The notes under the pieces are model-generated. The model searched no databases and was not told the DNA's origin. It was given only the letters and a program-made list of their open reading frames with translations. A stretch of DNA of 64,000 bases from Cryptomeria japonica (taxonomy: Eukaryota; Streptophyta; Pinopsida; Cupressales; Cupressaceae). This document shows, piece after piece, positions 11,650-23,100 of this stretch. A program made the translations under genes and the position numbers. Numbering within the stretch: the first letter of the stretch is position 1; every line of letters begins with the position of its first letter. The stretch covers positions 658,824,292 through 658,888,291 of the forward strand of contig NC_081414.1 of assembly GCF_030272615.1 (NCBI RefSeq). The letters run 5' to 3'.

Positions 11650-12085
11650 TGTGAGATTTTGCCAAGATCAAGTGCTCATTGAAATGTACAAAATAGAGAC
11701 ACAATATAAGACAAGAATAAATTGTATTCTCATCAATAGAAAATGATCAATCGTTGTTGTTACAATGAATATGAGTCTGCTTATATAGTCAAGGCTATAT
11801 GGATATGTGAACACACAAACATGACATGTGGCTCAATAAGAAACAAGGGTAGGTAGGAAATAGGTGTGGGTAGGTAAGAGAAACAATAAAATATTCCACA
11901 TGAGGTGGATATGATAAAGTAGTAACAAGATCAACACCATAAAAGGTGGAATTTCTCCTACACACACTATCCCAATGTGGCACAAACACCCAAGTGTCAT
12001 ACCCAAACTACTATGAAATGCATTTCCTAAGTAAACTTAAGTAAGGTGTAATAATACCCAAGATGAATAATTATTTACACCAACA
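11650..12085 (-). repeat. 5' LTR of the copia gag-only element
   Basis: 436 bp, TGTGAG…CCAACA on the plus strand (TGTTGG…CTCACA in element sense). It lacks a roughly 45-bp block present in the 3' LTR. A TATA-like element lies near 11,780 (minus strand). Confidence 0.9.
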
Positions 12086-12532
12086 AAATTAGAAGAATAA
12101 ATTAGTTAATTAAATAATTTAAAGAAACTATTTAATTATTTAGAAATTGAATTTAATTAAATAATAAAGATTATTTAAATTAAAAGAATTAAATCATAAT
12201 TAATTAAACAAATAATATTTAATTAATATTTAGAAAAAGGTTGAATGATTAATTGAATAGAGATAGAAATTGAAAATGGATTTATTTAAATAATAAAGAT
12301 TATTTAAATTGAAGGATTAAAATCATAATTAATTAAATAAAAAATATTTAATTAATATTAAAAAATAGTTTAAATGATTAAACGATGATAGAATTGAAAA
12401 TAGAATAATTAGTAAGATTATGAGGAAATATGAAATTAGAAGAATAAGATTAATTAAAGAATTAAAGAATTATTTAATCAATTCAGACAAATAATTAGTA
12501 CATGATCATTGAGACATTTTTAGGTGTCTACA

Positions 12533-13156
12533 AAGGTAATATTGAATAGATTCATTCACAAAAACACCTAATTCATCTCAATCCAATTGAATCCTTGTAC
12601 CTTATTGATAACCAAGGTAGTTAAAATATTATGACAAAGCTAATATGTAAAGAGAAGCTTGGAATGGACTTTATTTCTCACAATCACCTTATAATCGTGT
12701 TCAATGCACTAGAAAGATATTATCATAACAACCAAAGTTAGAATCACATGTAAACATTATGATAACTATCTTAATCCTTTCATACAAGAAAAACACACTT
12801 AACATTAACTTCCAACTTCTATCCACTATACAATTAAAAACAATGATTCTAATCATTAGATTTGAGATTGAAAATATAGGAGGACAAGGATATTGAATTC
12901 TAAAACATTTGTTTATAATCTTCACTAAAAATTAGATGTACCCAATTTATCAATTTTGATTAATTTAATGACTATCTATTTGTGTTTATCAATGATTAGT
13001 TATGTTGTTCTTTTATTATGATGTGTTTATTAATTGTCTCTTAGATGTCATAATTTGCTAGCATCACTTTATGACAAGGTTTTTTTAACTATTTTGTTCT
13101 CATAATAAAAATCAAAGTCTCTAAATTTAGATTTAATAATAGCCTTTTCCTACAAT
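12533..13156. other. AT-rich spacer, nothing recognised
   Basis: Flank immediately outside the family A copy 1 LTR. It has no conserved frame and no repeat shared with the rest of the window that I could see. Confidence 0.6.
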
Positions 13157-13654
13157 AACAATCGAATATTATCTTGCTCCTACTGATGTTTTTTGTGGCT
13201 TCGTCTCCGGAGGCCCCCACTTCCGCTTATACTGTCCTGCAGCCCTCCCCTGCTATTGGATCTACTTCTGCTACTATTGTTATGTCACAACTTCTTCTTC
13301 TTCTTGTTTTGTAGCCCCCTACGGCCCTCTTCCAGCCCTCTACTGCCACCAATGTTGTTGACCCTACAAGGGCCCTTCCGACATATCTTAGCATTGCCTG
13401 GTCTGTGGTTGCTCGCAGGCGTAAGGGGAAATCTTCTCGCCTACCCCATACCCCTCCTCAGGGGGTTTGGGTGGCCCGTCCCCCCCTTGAGTGGGGTTTG
13501 TTCCCTGGTTGGTTAGGTTCATATGTTTGTTCATTTCCGCCTTGGAAGAGAACCATCTCTTCCAACATCATGTCTCTTGATGTTGCTTTTTGTTAAAGGT
13601 AAGTACCCTAATTAACGTTATTTTTTTTAATCAAAAACAATCGAATATTATCTT
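13157..13654. mobile_element. About 460-bp insertion with a 19-bp target-site duplication (non-LTR type)
   Basis: AACAATCGAATATTATCTT occurs at 13,157-13,175 and again at 13,636-13,654, flanking a 460-bp block that is far more GC-rich than either side. A long, perfect, variable-sequence duplication is the signature of target-primed reverse transcription (LINE or SINE). On the plus strand the block is open for more than 100 codons (VARRRKGKSSR … PPQGVWVARPP), and the right end is T/A-rich. It could be a 5'-truncated LINE, a SINE or a retro-inserted gene fragment. I recognise no domain. Confidence 0.65.
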
Positions 13655-14400
13655 ATCAGTGATACATGTATCTAAATTAAATAAATTTATAAATTAATTA
13701 GTATTAATATATATTATAAAATATATAATATAATTAATAAAAGATTAAAATTAAACAAAAATTTATTTCAATTTTTTAAAACTTAAAAAACAATAATAAT
13801 TGCTTTGACCTTTTCTCAATCATAATAAATAAGAGATTATATTCAACAATATAATGTTTAAATATTGATGGGACTACTAATAATTAATGGTTTAAATTGT
13901 GTCCACCCATTGGTCACATAACCATTATTGATGATAAATATTTGAGACACTTGTCATTTTTATGCGACTCTATTAATAATTAATGGTTCAAATAGTCTTC
14001 ACAAAGAGGTCACATAACCATTGTTAATTATAAATATTTGAGACATTTGTTGTCACAACCATTATTGATGATAAATATTTGACTCATTTTTATATTATAT
14101 TGTAAAAAAAAAACTGTTTTTATCCATAACTGAAAAAAATATATATCTTTTATCATTTCTATCTACAAGTTTCATTTTATAATGATAAAAAAAACTCCCA
14201 CACAATTGTTTCCAGAAGCTTGCTTACAGATCGTGGAAATCTCATTTCCCTAACCAATCCGCACAACAACCAATTAACAGTTTCAGAGTAATTCACTTCA
14301 AAATTCAATTGTCATTTCAAAATTCAATTATGTGAGAATTTTTGCATCAACATTTCGAATCACACTCTATGATCATCAGAATGTAAGTGAACAGTATCTT
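13655..14400. repeat. AT-rich spacer with three diverged short repeats
   Basis: Between about 13,880 and 14,095 a motif of roughly 85 bp recurs three times with decay, each containing CATAACCATT and GATGATAAATATTTGA-like phrases. The rest is simple AT-rich sequence without a gene. Confidence 0.5.
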
Positions 14401-14700
14401 TTATTTTTCCTGAAGGTACATAAAATTTTATTTTAGAGAACTGCAAAATCCCCACCTGCCAGGTACAGGATAGCCAGAGCCATTTGCAAAACTTTTGTAG
14501 CATGTAACTTAATTGTGTTAGTGAGCATGGAACTGTGACTCACAAAGAAATTGCTGATATACCAGGAATGCGTTGGTGCCCAGGCTACTACAAACAAGAC
14601 ATTTACTGACGACCGATGTAATTTCACAGGATAAAAATATCTTGGGTAGATATAAACCTCAAAAGGTTAGATCATTTTCATCTCTATCAGCTGTCTTCTA
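14401..14700. other. Higher-complexity segment, possible exon or UTR
   Basis: Less AT-biased than its surroundings. A minus-strand frame of about 64 residues (14,433-14,627) is open, but I recognise no protein. It may belong to the 3' part of a transcript or an unrelated old insertion. Confidence 0.25.
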
Positions 14701-14854
14701 AGACTTGTTTGCCATATTGTTGGTTTTCCTTTATATGACGTTCACAAGAACTCTTTATAAGGTTCTTGTGGCTTAGATTCCAATTGTATATTTTCGATTC
14801 AGTTTACTCTGCAAACCTCAAGGGGCCATATTTGTGCCTTCCTTTTGTTAATAC

Positions 14855-15470
14855 TTTCAGTTTTAAATGCCTCCTCTTTTGAAAAATAGCTTATTAAATA
14901 AACTAGAGCATTGAATGAAATCATAAGAAATTTTCTTACCAGCAGCACTATCATGCAACCTCCTCTAAGAGAAATCTGCATGACATTAAACTGGACTATT
15001 GAAATTTTGAAAATAATTACAACTTTTAACAGTTGCATCAATTAACAAGCAGACCATGCATTTTTTCTTTTACCCTATCCTCAAAACATTGTAGGTGCTA
15101 ACAGAGCATATTCAACTCTACATGTGAAACATTCATTTTCAAGTGAAATACAGTCCAATTGATTGATTTTTATCCACATCCCGATGATGGATCAGAGAGT
15201 ATTGTATGAAACATTCAATCAAATGCTCTTGCACATTTTCTTTCCCCACTTCCAGTTTTTAAATGCCTCATCTTTTGAAAAATAGCTTATTTGAAAAGTC
15301 TTATTTTGAATTATAAGGAATTATCTTAACAGCAGAGAACTATCCTACAACCTCCTCTAAAGGAAATGTGCATTCCATTAAACCGGAGAATTGCAATTTT
15401 GAATAGCATAATAGCATAACTTATAACAGTGCATCAATTGAGAAGCATGCCATACATTTTTTAATTTTTC
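14855..15470. repeat. Diverged direct repeat of about 210 bp
   Basis: 14,855-15,070 and 15,250-15,470 share long blocks, including CTTTTGAAAAATAGCTTATT, CAACCTCCTCTAA and AGTTGCATCAATT/AGTGCATCAATT, in the same order. Overall similarity is moderate, so the duplication is old. The space between and around (to 16,600) holds no supported gene. Confidence 0.7.
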
Positions 15471-16693
15471 CTTATGTAAGATAATTCTGCGTACAATATT
15501 TTTGATGGTCTTCAAGAAATTTCTGTAGACAAGATATTTCCAGAGTCTCTTAAAATTGAATAAAGAGCTTCCGATAGTAAAACCTATAAGAGCTTTTGAA
15601 TGAATGTTTTTGATGATACTCTTTGATCCATACTAGGGATGAGAAAAAAGAAAAAACTTTCTTCAATTGGGCAGGTATTTCAGTTGTGAAGTTGTAAACG
15701 CTGTTAGCAAGTACAATGTTTTGAAGATACAAGGCAATCAAATGATGCAATAAAAATATGTGAAATTTGACTGATAATAAAATAATAAGAGCAGATCTTA
15801 AGTTACAATATTAATTAATTTTTAAAGTTTTTTGAAGCTCTCGGAGTAGGAAAAAAAATGATTTTTTAACACAGGCCGCACAGGTACATTCAGAATCAAT
15901 TCTAATTCTTGTGCCATAATACTAGAGATGAAAAGCTTATCAGAATTGTGTAGGAAGAAGACTCTTTCCTTTTCAATTATTACAAAAAAATAGACCACCA
16001 ATGTTGATCCAAAATTAGAGCATTAGCTATCTTAAATCTTTGGGAATTCATTTCTTCTCAAATTGATCACAAAGACACCTTCACTAGAGCAGAAGGCCGA
16101 ACAACAACGCAGATAATTAATAAACCCCATTTCTTATTGTAATATAGTGCAAACTTGGAAATTCGGAATTGCATCAGTATAAAACTGTACAGAATTAGAT
16201 ACTATAAAAGTATCCCAAAAGCTCATACCAGAGCATTAGCTACATATGCATTGAGCCAGAACGACAAACTCCAGATTCTTGCTCCAAATAGCTTCTCCTA
16301 CTTTTACCTAAGGACTTGATTGTCAAATGCCTTCAAACTTGCTACAAAAATCAACCTTTATTAACCTTTGTTGAGAGACTCACAATTTGGACCACTGTAG
16401 AAAACCAAAACCATAAGCGGTGATCTTAAATAACTCACCAAAAATACATATATCGTGTGTTTTCTTAGAAAAAACCAATAGAAGAACTTGGTCATGGCTT
16501 TTCGATATATAAGCTAAAGTTCAGACCACCTGAAACTATCTACTAGGGTTTCAATAAAAGTGAAACTCCTGCTTAAGGTTCTGTACAATGGGTAGATACA
16601 CAAAAGCGACTGTACATGAATACAAAATACAATCAAAATGCCACTGAAGATACACAAAAATATGTGTGCATCTCCCTGGGAAGAAACAACTCA
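15471..16693. other. Region 3' of the ACHT gene
   Basis: AT-rich sequence downstream of the ACHT stop codon. The first 150 bp below 16,694 on the minus strand are T-rich (TTGTATTTTGTATTCATG), as expected of a plant 3' UTR. The polyadenylation site cannot be fixed. No other gene was recognised. Confidence 0.5.
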
Positions 16694-19285
16694 TCAACGT
16701 GCACCTATAAGAGCAAGATCATCGGACTTTTGGTTGGATTCAAGAGGCACCAAGTCCTCCAAATTCCTACCAGCACCTACAGGTGCCAAATCCTCTGACT
16801 TCCTATCAGACCCAACAGAAGTCTTTTCTCCTTTTCCCCCCCCAGTTCCAACATGTTCTGGCATGTTGAAAGACAAAGATTTATTTTCTGACAATGCCAA
16901 GAGATCACGTTCCCCAAGTCCCATTGGAGGTCCAAGGCTGCACCTTGGGGTGTTGTGTTTTGCAAGAGCATCCTTAAACTTCTTTATCTGTTAAACAATA
17001 ATATATATTAATTCGATAAAGTGAATATCTAAGGAAATCTCTGAAAATGACGAATAAATCAGAAACCTAAAGCAATAAACTTGACTTACTGTTGAATTGG
17101 TACAACTGAAGCTACAAAGACGCCCCTGAGCGCCTCTATAGAATTGAAAAAAGGGCAGAACGTGTATGTTCAAACTATAACACAGAGATTTGTTTTCTTC
17201 ATGGTTCACCTTCACAAATTCCACATCGCAATTCATCTCTGCAAGCTGGCAAAGCTGCATAAAATATGGTGAAATGAGAAATTTTTGAGTCTTGTCTGAG
17301 GACAGATCTTGAAGAAGGAAATAAGGTTGGAAAGAGAAAAATTATATACAGATACTGGATGATATTCATCAAAAACATGGCAATTTCAGATGGCATAGAA
17401 ACTAATAGTTAAATAATCCAAGTCCCAAAAAATTATTTGAGATTGCACCTCTACACTTGACCGATGACAAAGAAACAAAGAGTTAGATAGCCTAATCTAA
17501 GTCCCAAAGAATTCTTTGAGATTGCAACTCTAAACTTAACATATTCCTCTTCAACAGTTAAACCTAATAAAAGAACCTGGACAAAGGAGGCATAAATATG
17601 TGCCCCCTCCATCTATTATTCCTAAATCTATTCCTAAAATAGAAATTTTTATATGCAAATAGTTCATAAAATACCCTCAAGGTATATCTACCTGCCTTAC
17701 GAAAACAATGCTACAATGTAAGATTCAATCGAAGAACGCAAAATAGACAAATGGCATTCTCATAAGAAGGTATTAGATCAAACAACATACCTTAGGGTGC
17801 AGAGATCTGCAGGCCCCACATCCAGGGGAGAAGAAACTTAAAACAACAAGCTTATCTCCAGCGTTTACAAGGGAGTCAATAATTTCCTGGGCCGAGTGAA
17901 CTTCTTTCATGTTGGGTGTGTTTCCTTTATCCCACCATCTCATTGTCCGTGGTATGCACGTCTGTGCTGCATAAACCTGAACACATTAAAGCACAGGCAT
18001 CTTATTAGAGAACACATCTGTAAGATGGAAGGCAAGACTCTAACCCTAAAGAGAGGAAAGAGGGCCTTAAAGGCAGATTTGGGAAGAACAGTACAAGAGG
18101 CCATACCGAGAATACAAGAACAACCAAAACCCACTCATTGAGAAAACTTTTGGAAGGAAAGAATGTAAAACAGCTGAAATCCTACCTTGAATATTAATCG
18201 AGCAGAATAAACCCACCTTTGTAATTTCATTTCAGGGCACAAGACATATAAAAACCTATAGAAACAACCGAACTCCAAAGAATTCCATGTGAAAAAAAAA
18301 ATACAGATGATGTAAAATCTCCCCAATCACACCGAAAGAATCAGACACAAGAATTTCCAGAAAATCTAACGAAGAACCTAATATACAAATTATTTGAAGA
18401 TTCAAAATCATCTAAACCCCAAACAAGAATTTCCGGAAAATCTGAGAAAAAACCTAACACTTAAATCATTTGAAGATTCTAAATCATCTAAACTCCAATC
18501 TGATGTAAGAATCAAAAGATAGGTTTTTTTTTTTAAAAAAGGAAAACGGTAAGAAATCTACAAATCTCATTCAACAAACGAAATCAACCCCTTTCAGCAA
18601 TAATCCCGAACATAAGGCATGCCAAACTTTACAGAACCCATATGTCACTCCTTCCTAGACATCTTTAGAACGAGCCCAACGGCATCAAACATTTTTTTGT
18701 CAAAACCTAAGTAAGAAAATCAACACCGAATCCTTCCGAACAGTTTCTAAAGAAGAACCTGCACGCCTTGCAATCTGCACAATCCTTCAAAAAGCCAAAA
18801 CATAAACGCGCCTTTTCTTTTCAAGAAAGACCCACAATCACAAAACAGCACAATGCTAAAAGCCAACCACAACCCACTACTCAAACTCAAAACATATGCG
18901 CTTAAAGCAACAGCCATGCATGGAGAACTCAAAGGAATAGATGTAGAAAAGGTCTTAAATATACAAATGGGGAACCAAAAACAACAGAAAACACAAAAAC
19001 CCAAAAGAAACTTTTGAGATCGCAAAACACCCAATTCTCTACCTGCAAAGAGAACTTCATGGATCTTCGGCTCTTCCACTGCTTGCAAACTTTTGGCTGC
19101 AACCAAGAAGAGCCTTGCAGGTGCCCACTTGACAGCGAACCCATAGGCTTCCTGCTCAAGTCAGAACAAAACGCCCCGCCTTTACCAAACAACCCCTTTC
19201 CTGTATGTGGCAAAGAGGCACAACCCCCTACAGATTTGATTCTGCAACTCACAAAAGAACCAGTTCCTCCAAGAACCTCCACCAT
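16694..19285 (-). CDS. ACHT: Plastid atypical thioredoxin (ACHT / thioredoxin-like 1 type), 4 exons
   Basis: Four exons on the minus strand, all in phase 0: 19,043-19,285; 17,791-17,976; 17,090-17,254; 16,694-16,987. The product is 295 residues. Donors are CAG/GTAGAG, AAG/GTATG and ACA/GTAAGT; acceptors are TTCAG, ATGCAG and AACAG. Residues 1-80 are Ser/Gly/Lys-rich with few acids, consistent with a chloroplast transit peptide. The thioredoxin fold follows, with the redox motif GCGAC (Cys134, Cys137) in FFSPGCGACRSLHPK and the conserved cis-Pro177 in HVLPFF, then YRGAQGRLCSFSCTN, a hallmark of ACHT1/2-type proteins. In Arabidopsis ACHT proteins oxidise or reduce plastid targets and pass electrons to 2-Cys peroxiredoxin. 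The start is the first ATG whose context matches family N-termini (MVEVLGG); an in-frame upstream extension to 19,417 has no similarity. The C-terminal tail has a short degenerate repeat (KSEDLAPVGAG, NLEDLVPLES, KSDDLALIGA). Confidence 0.93.
17977..19042 (-). other. Intron 1 of the ACHT gene
   Basis: 1,066 bp, GT-AG. It separates the transit peptide exon from the redox-motif exon. The open frames in it read past the donor and are not coding. Introns 2 (17,255-17,790) and 3 (16,988-17,089) are ordinary AT-rich plant introns. Confidence 0.85.
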
Positions 19286-20176
19286 TGTTGAATGAATAAA
19301 CCACCAAGAACCTTGAATTGGGCACACTAAAAAATTTACAGAAATTTGATAACGTCTAAAAGCATACAACCACTCTCTGAAGCCCCCCCTCTCACCTGAC
19401 CTTATCCTTTTATCCAAATATCCCCTCTACTATGCACGGAAATCCCCCCCTCACCTAATTCTCCATGCAATTGGGTACTCTGTTCCCATTCAATAAACAT
19501 TTGCTCCTTTATGTTATACCTTGTTGACTAGGCCTGCATGCTTTGTAATATAATCTATCTGTCTGTCCGTCTCGGAGCTTCTAATGTGCTGTCAGGTCGA
19601 CATTCCCGAGAGAAATGGAAAATTCTATGAACTAATAAAAAAACACACCACAAAAACTCCGTGGAAACCAAGGATACGGATAAACCTTTCTATCCACACA
19701 CTGCAGTTAATGACTCACCATAGTTCTTTTAATATTAGCAAACAGGATAAGCCCACTTCAATACCCACGTCAGACAAACACTTAAATTTAGCAAACCCGA
19801 GTTATTCTGCATGCCCATTCTTCCCAGGTGACTCCATTCAACCGCCATTAACAGTCATGTTTTCACGCGCTTTCTCTTCTACTTATGATTGGTTCCCTTC
19901 CGTTTGATGGGACCTCCCATTTTAATTTAGGATTCTCTAATAATTCTCGAAGACTTCACACAAATCTACTCCATATTGAATTATTGTTTTCCTAATTTCA
20001 ACAGCAAATTTCAACCGTTAAAAAACTACAAGTCAAATAAATCTATGGCTAAAACATAGCTTTCATTTTTCCTTACCCACTTTCACGAGGAACGATCCTC
20101 CGCACGCACCGCCCCCCTCTTTCTTTCTCATCAAGTCATACATTGGCAGTTCATCGTTGGTTTTGTTTAGTTGTTC
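19286..20176 (-). promoter_or_regulatory. Upstream region of the ACHT gene
   Basis: About 890 bp between the ACHT start codon and the tandem duplication. It is less AT-rich than the flanks, with pyrimidine-rich and C-rich patches (for example 19,385-19,460 and 20,090-20,125). I see no unambiguous TATA box. It presumably holds the promoter and 5' UTR. Confidence 0.45.
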
Positions 20177-23100
20177 TTTGACTCTTGACAGATTTTTTTC
20201 ATTATTTTTTTATTGGAATTATATAATAAGATTGTTTTTTACCTTGGTAAAGAGAAGTTCTGGATAAAGAATAGATAGTTGGTATAAGTTTTGGGAATCT
20301 TTAAGATGCATGAGTAGTAATTTAATTAAAGTTTTGGATAAAAGTAAATATTTGGTTTTAGTTTTGGAAAATGGATATCTAGTTTTACTTGCTTAAGATC
20401 AAGTAGTAATTTAATTGATAAGTTTTGGATAAAATAGTTGATTGGGAAATGCATTGGGGAGTAATTTAATGGTAAATTTTGGATTTTTTTTTTTTGAAAT
20501 GCCTCAAGCTTCTATTATGCATCAATTCATAAGTTAGGTTAAGTTACCTTCATATAATATAACTTATGCATAGGTGCATGGTAGGGTGTGGATGCTTTGT
20601 TCAATTTTCGAAGTTGATTTAAGCTTCTCATAGATGTGCAAGTTTTTGGTTTGAACTTTGTATGGTTTAGAAGTAAGATATTTTTAGTATTTTATATTTT
20701 TTTAATTTTATAGTTTGTAAAGATATTTCTTATTTTATATTATACTTTTTTAATCTTATAGATCAATTTTAAGTTTGACTCAACAATTGAGTGGTTAGAT
20801 ATATGCAAGCTTCTCATTAGATATGTGCAAGATTTGATTTGAACTTTTTATGATTTAAACCTAAGATATTTTATTATTATTTGGTTTAAACTTTATTTGG
20901 TTTAGAAGTAAGATATTTTTTTTTACTATTTTATATTTTTAAAATTTCATGATTTGTATAGATGTTTCTTATTTTATATTATACTTTTTCAATCTTATAG
21001 GACTCAACAATTCATTGGTTAGATATGTGCAAGCTTCCCATTAGCTATGGGCAAGATTTCATTTAAAAAATTTATGATTTAAAACTAAGATAGTTTTTTG
21101 GTATTTTTTTATTTTATTTTATTTTATTTTAATGAGAGTAAAGATATTCGTTATTTTGTATTATAGTTTTTCAATTGGTAGATCTATTTTGAGCTTTGGT
21201 GAACATTAATATCATCATCTTGTCTTATATACATTGTCCTAGCAATTTTAATTTGAAAGAAATTTAATTCATTTTTTTATATTGCACAATCTCATCGATC
21301 AATGAGATTGTACACATTTATATGGTGAAATCCACATATCCATGTCAATTTTAATTTAATTTCGTCTATTTCTGAGAGAATATCTTAGTACATTTTTATT
21401 TTGACAAATGGCAATACTCTACAAAGTTGATCTCATTCACCCATGCCATTGCTTATCCATTTACACACATTCCACATATCTGACCTCATCTTATTCAAGC
21501 ATATATGCATGCCTCATTTATATATGGCATACCTATCTTTTGAGAAATATAGGTAAACTATGTCTAAAATATCATATTTATTTATTATTTCACTTAAAAT
21601 TTATTATTTTATTATATTATAATTAATATTAAATTATTATTATATTATGATATTATGCTTAATATTAAATTATTATTAAGATGATTATATTATTTAAACT
21701 CTTGACCAAAGTAAAAAAATCTATTAAGATAGACATAACCGAGTATCAATTAAACTTGGAGTGAGAATAATTGAAAATTATTTAATTGAGTGCATGAGAG
21801 GAGAAAATAAATTAAATTAAATTAAAAAATAATAATAAAATGTTTTATTTGCTTTCCATGCATTTTAGTGTCACAACCACATCAAATTTAATGCTTCTGT
21901 AATACACCTTCGGCATAAATTATCTTTACAATTTTAATTTGGAAGTAATTTGATTCCATTTCTTAGATTTTACAATCTCATCATCTCATCATCTCATCAA
22001 TCAAAGATATTGTACACATTTGTATGGTGAAATCTACATACCATATCAATTTTTGTTTGATTTTGTGTCTATTTTGAGATAACACTTTGTACATTTATGT
22101 GTCGACACGTGGCATAATATTGTACAAAGTTGATCTCTTTCCCCCATGTCATTACTTATCTAATTACATGCATTCCCACATATTTGACCTTATCTTATTA
22201 GAATTTATTCATATTCCCATACATGCCTAATTTATTACACCTTTGCATGCAACTATCCCCATACATTTTGTTATCCACTAGTTTTGGTTGTTTGCATGTC
22301 TTGAGTCGCTATTTGCAAACATAGGAGTGACCATGAGGCCTCAAATATGATCCCTATCTTTCCATAAATTTATTTAAATTTTGGCCAACAATCATTATTT
22401 TCATCCTACCGTCAGCAAACTAAACACATAGTTGCATGATTTATTGCAATAAAGTTGTATTTTAAGGCATTCAATTGTACCCATGATTTATAAAAGGGGT
22501 GTGCTATGAACATTTAGATTTGGAGAACCTAAAAATAACCTAGTTCTACATCACACTATTTGAGAGAATTTACATGGCTAAAGCTTGCTATCTTCAATCA
22601 TTTCCTTAAGTTTTTTAAGGGTTGACCTAAGAAAACATGTCCCTCAATGAACATGTTGATAACCCTTTAATGGTGTTTCTAAATATCATTAGCTCAAATA
22701 ACAAAACATATGGAGACAAATCTAGAGTAAATTGTAGCAGAAGTGTACACCCAATGAAATCAAATATGTGAATGCAAAAGTGATCTACTAGTGTAAACTT
22801 GATCCTTCATAGAGTGTGCAAATTGAATGGACCATGAGATAGAGTATTGACACAAGGGATCAATTTTTAAGCCTAGGACATCTAAGATTCAATGCGATAT
22901 CAAAATTATCCTTCTCCCTTGAACATAAATAATATAGCATATCTACTTTGCATTTACTTCTATAAATTAAAATCTAATTTGAAATTATATTTCCCCACAA
23001 AACTCAATTATTAATATAGGTTGATTTATACTTAAATACATGTGCACCTTGTCAGATTAACCTAAACTTCAAAAAACATGTTTTCCTTGCATTGTCTTTA

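Larger units (their letters stand above)
7152..12085 (-). mobile_element. Gag-only Ty1/copia element (TR-GAG-like), complete with TSD
   Basis: A 4,934-bp element bounded by direct LTRs (7,152-7,630 and 11,650-12,085) and flanked by the 5-bp target duplication AAATT (7,147-7,151 and 12,086-12,090). On the minus strand the order is LTR, PBS (TGGTATTAGAGCCA, initiator-Met type), long GC-rich leader, Gag with zinc knuckle, protease-like segment, polypurine tract, LTR. Integrase, RT and RNase H are absent, so it must have moved with enzymes from another copia element. It sits inside the family A LTR and is therefore younger than that element. The size and gag-only content match the TR-GAG class described in plants. 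Confidence 0.9.
1..12532 (-). mobile_element. Family A non-autonomous Tat-like gypsy element, copy 1 (left end outside window)
   Basis: Minus-oriented LTR element. The right end at 12,532 is the LTR start, reading TGTAGACACC on the minus strand. The LTR runs down to 6,383, followed by a primer-binding-like site and then the internal region down to base 1, so its 3' LTR lies outside the window. Nearly the whole internal region matches 40,300-46,403 of copy 2 in the same order: a small basic frame, tandem repeats, a minisatellite, a gag-like frame and a pol-linker remnant. No RT, RNase H or integrase is present. A copia element (7,152-12,085) interrupts the LTR. The Tat-like assignment rests on the pol-linker remnant and on the polypurine tract seen in copy 2. 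Confidence 0.85.
6383..12532 (-). repeat. 5' LTR of family A copy 1, split by a copia insertion
   Basis: LTR sequence occupies 6,383-7,151 and 12,091-12,532, about 1.21 kb once the 4,934-bp copia element and one 5-bp target duplication are removed. Termini on the minus strand are TGTAGACACC and ATATACA. A TATA-like CTATAAAT (minus strand, about 6,658-6,665) lies upstream of a conserved block also present in both copy 2 LTRs. The interior is extremely AT-rich (ATTTAATTAATTA phrases). Confidence 0.85.

Noticed and set aside
13193-13516. 107-residue Leu/Pro-rich frame as a gene
   Set aside because: It is confined to an insertion with a target duplication and has no start context or homology. 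It is treated as mobile-element sequence.
18929-19417. Longer open frame around ACHT exon 1, with an earlier in-frame start at 19,417 and extension past the exon end
   Set aside because: The upstream part has no family similarity, and the downstream part reads through a good GT donor into intron 1. The ATG at 19,285 fits ACHT N-termini.
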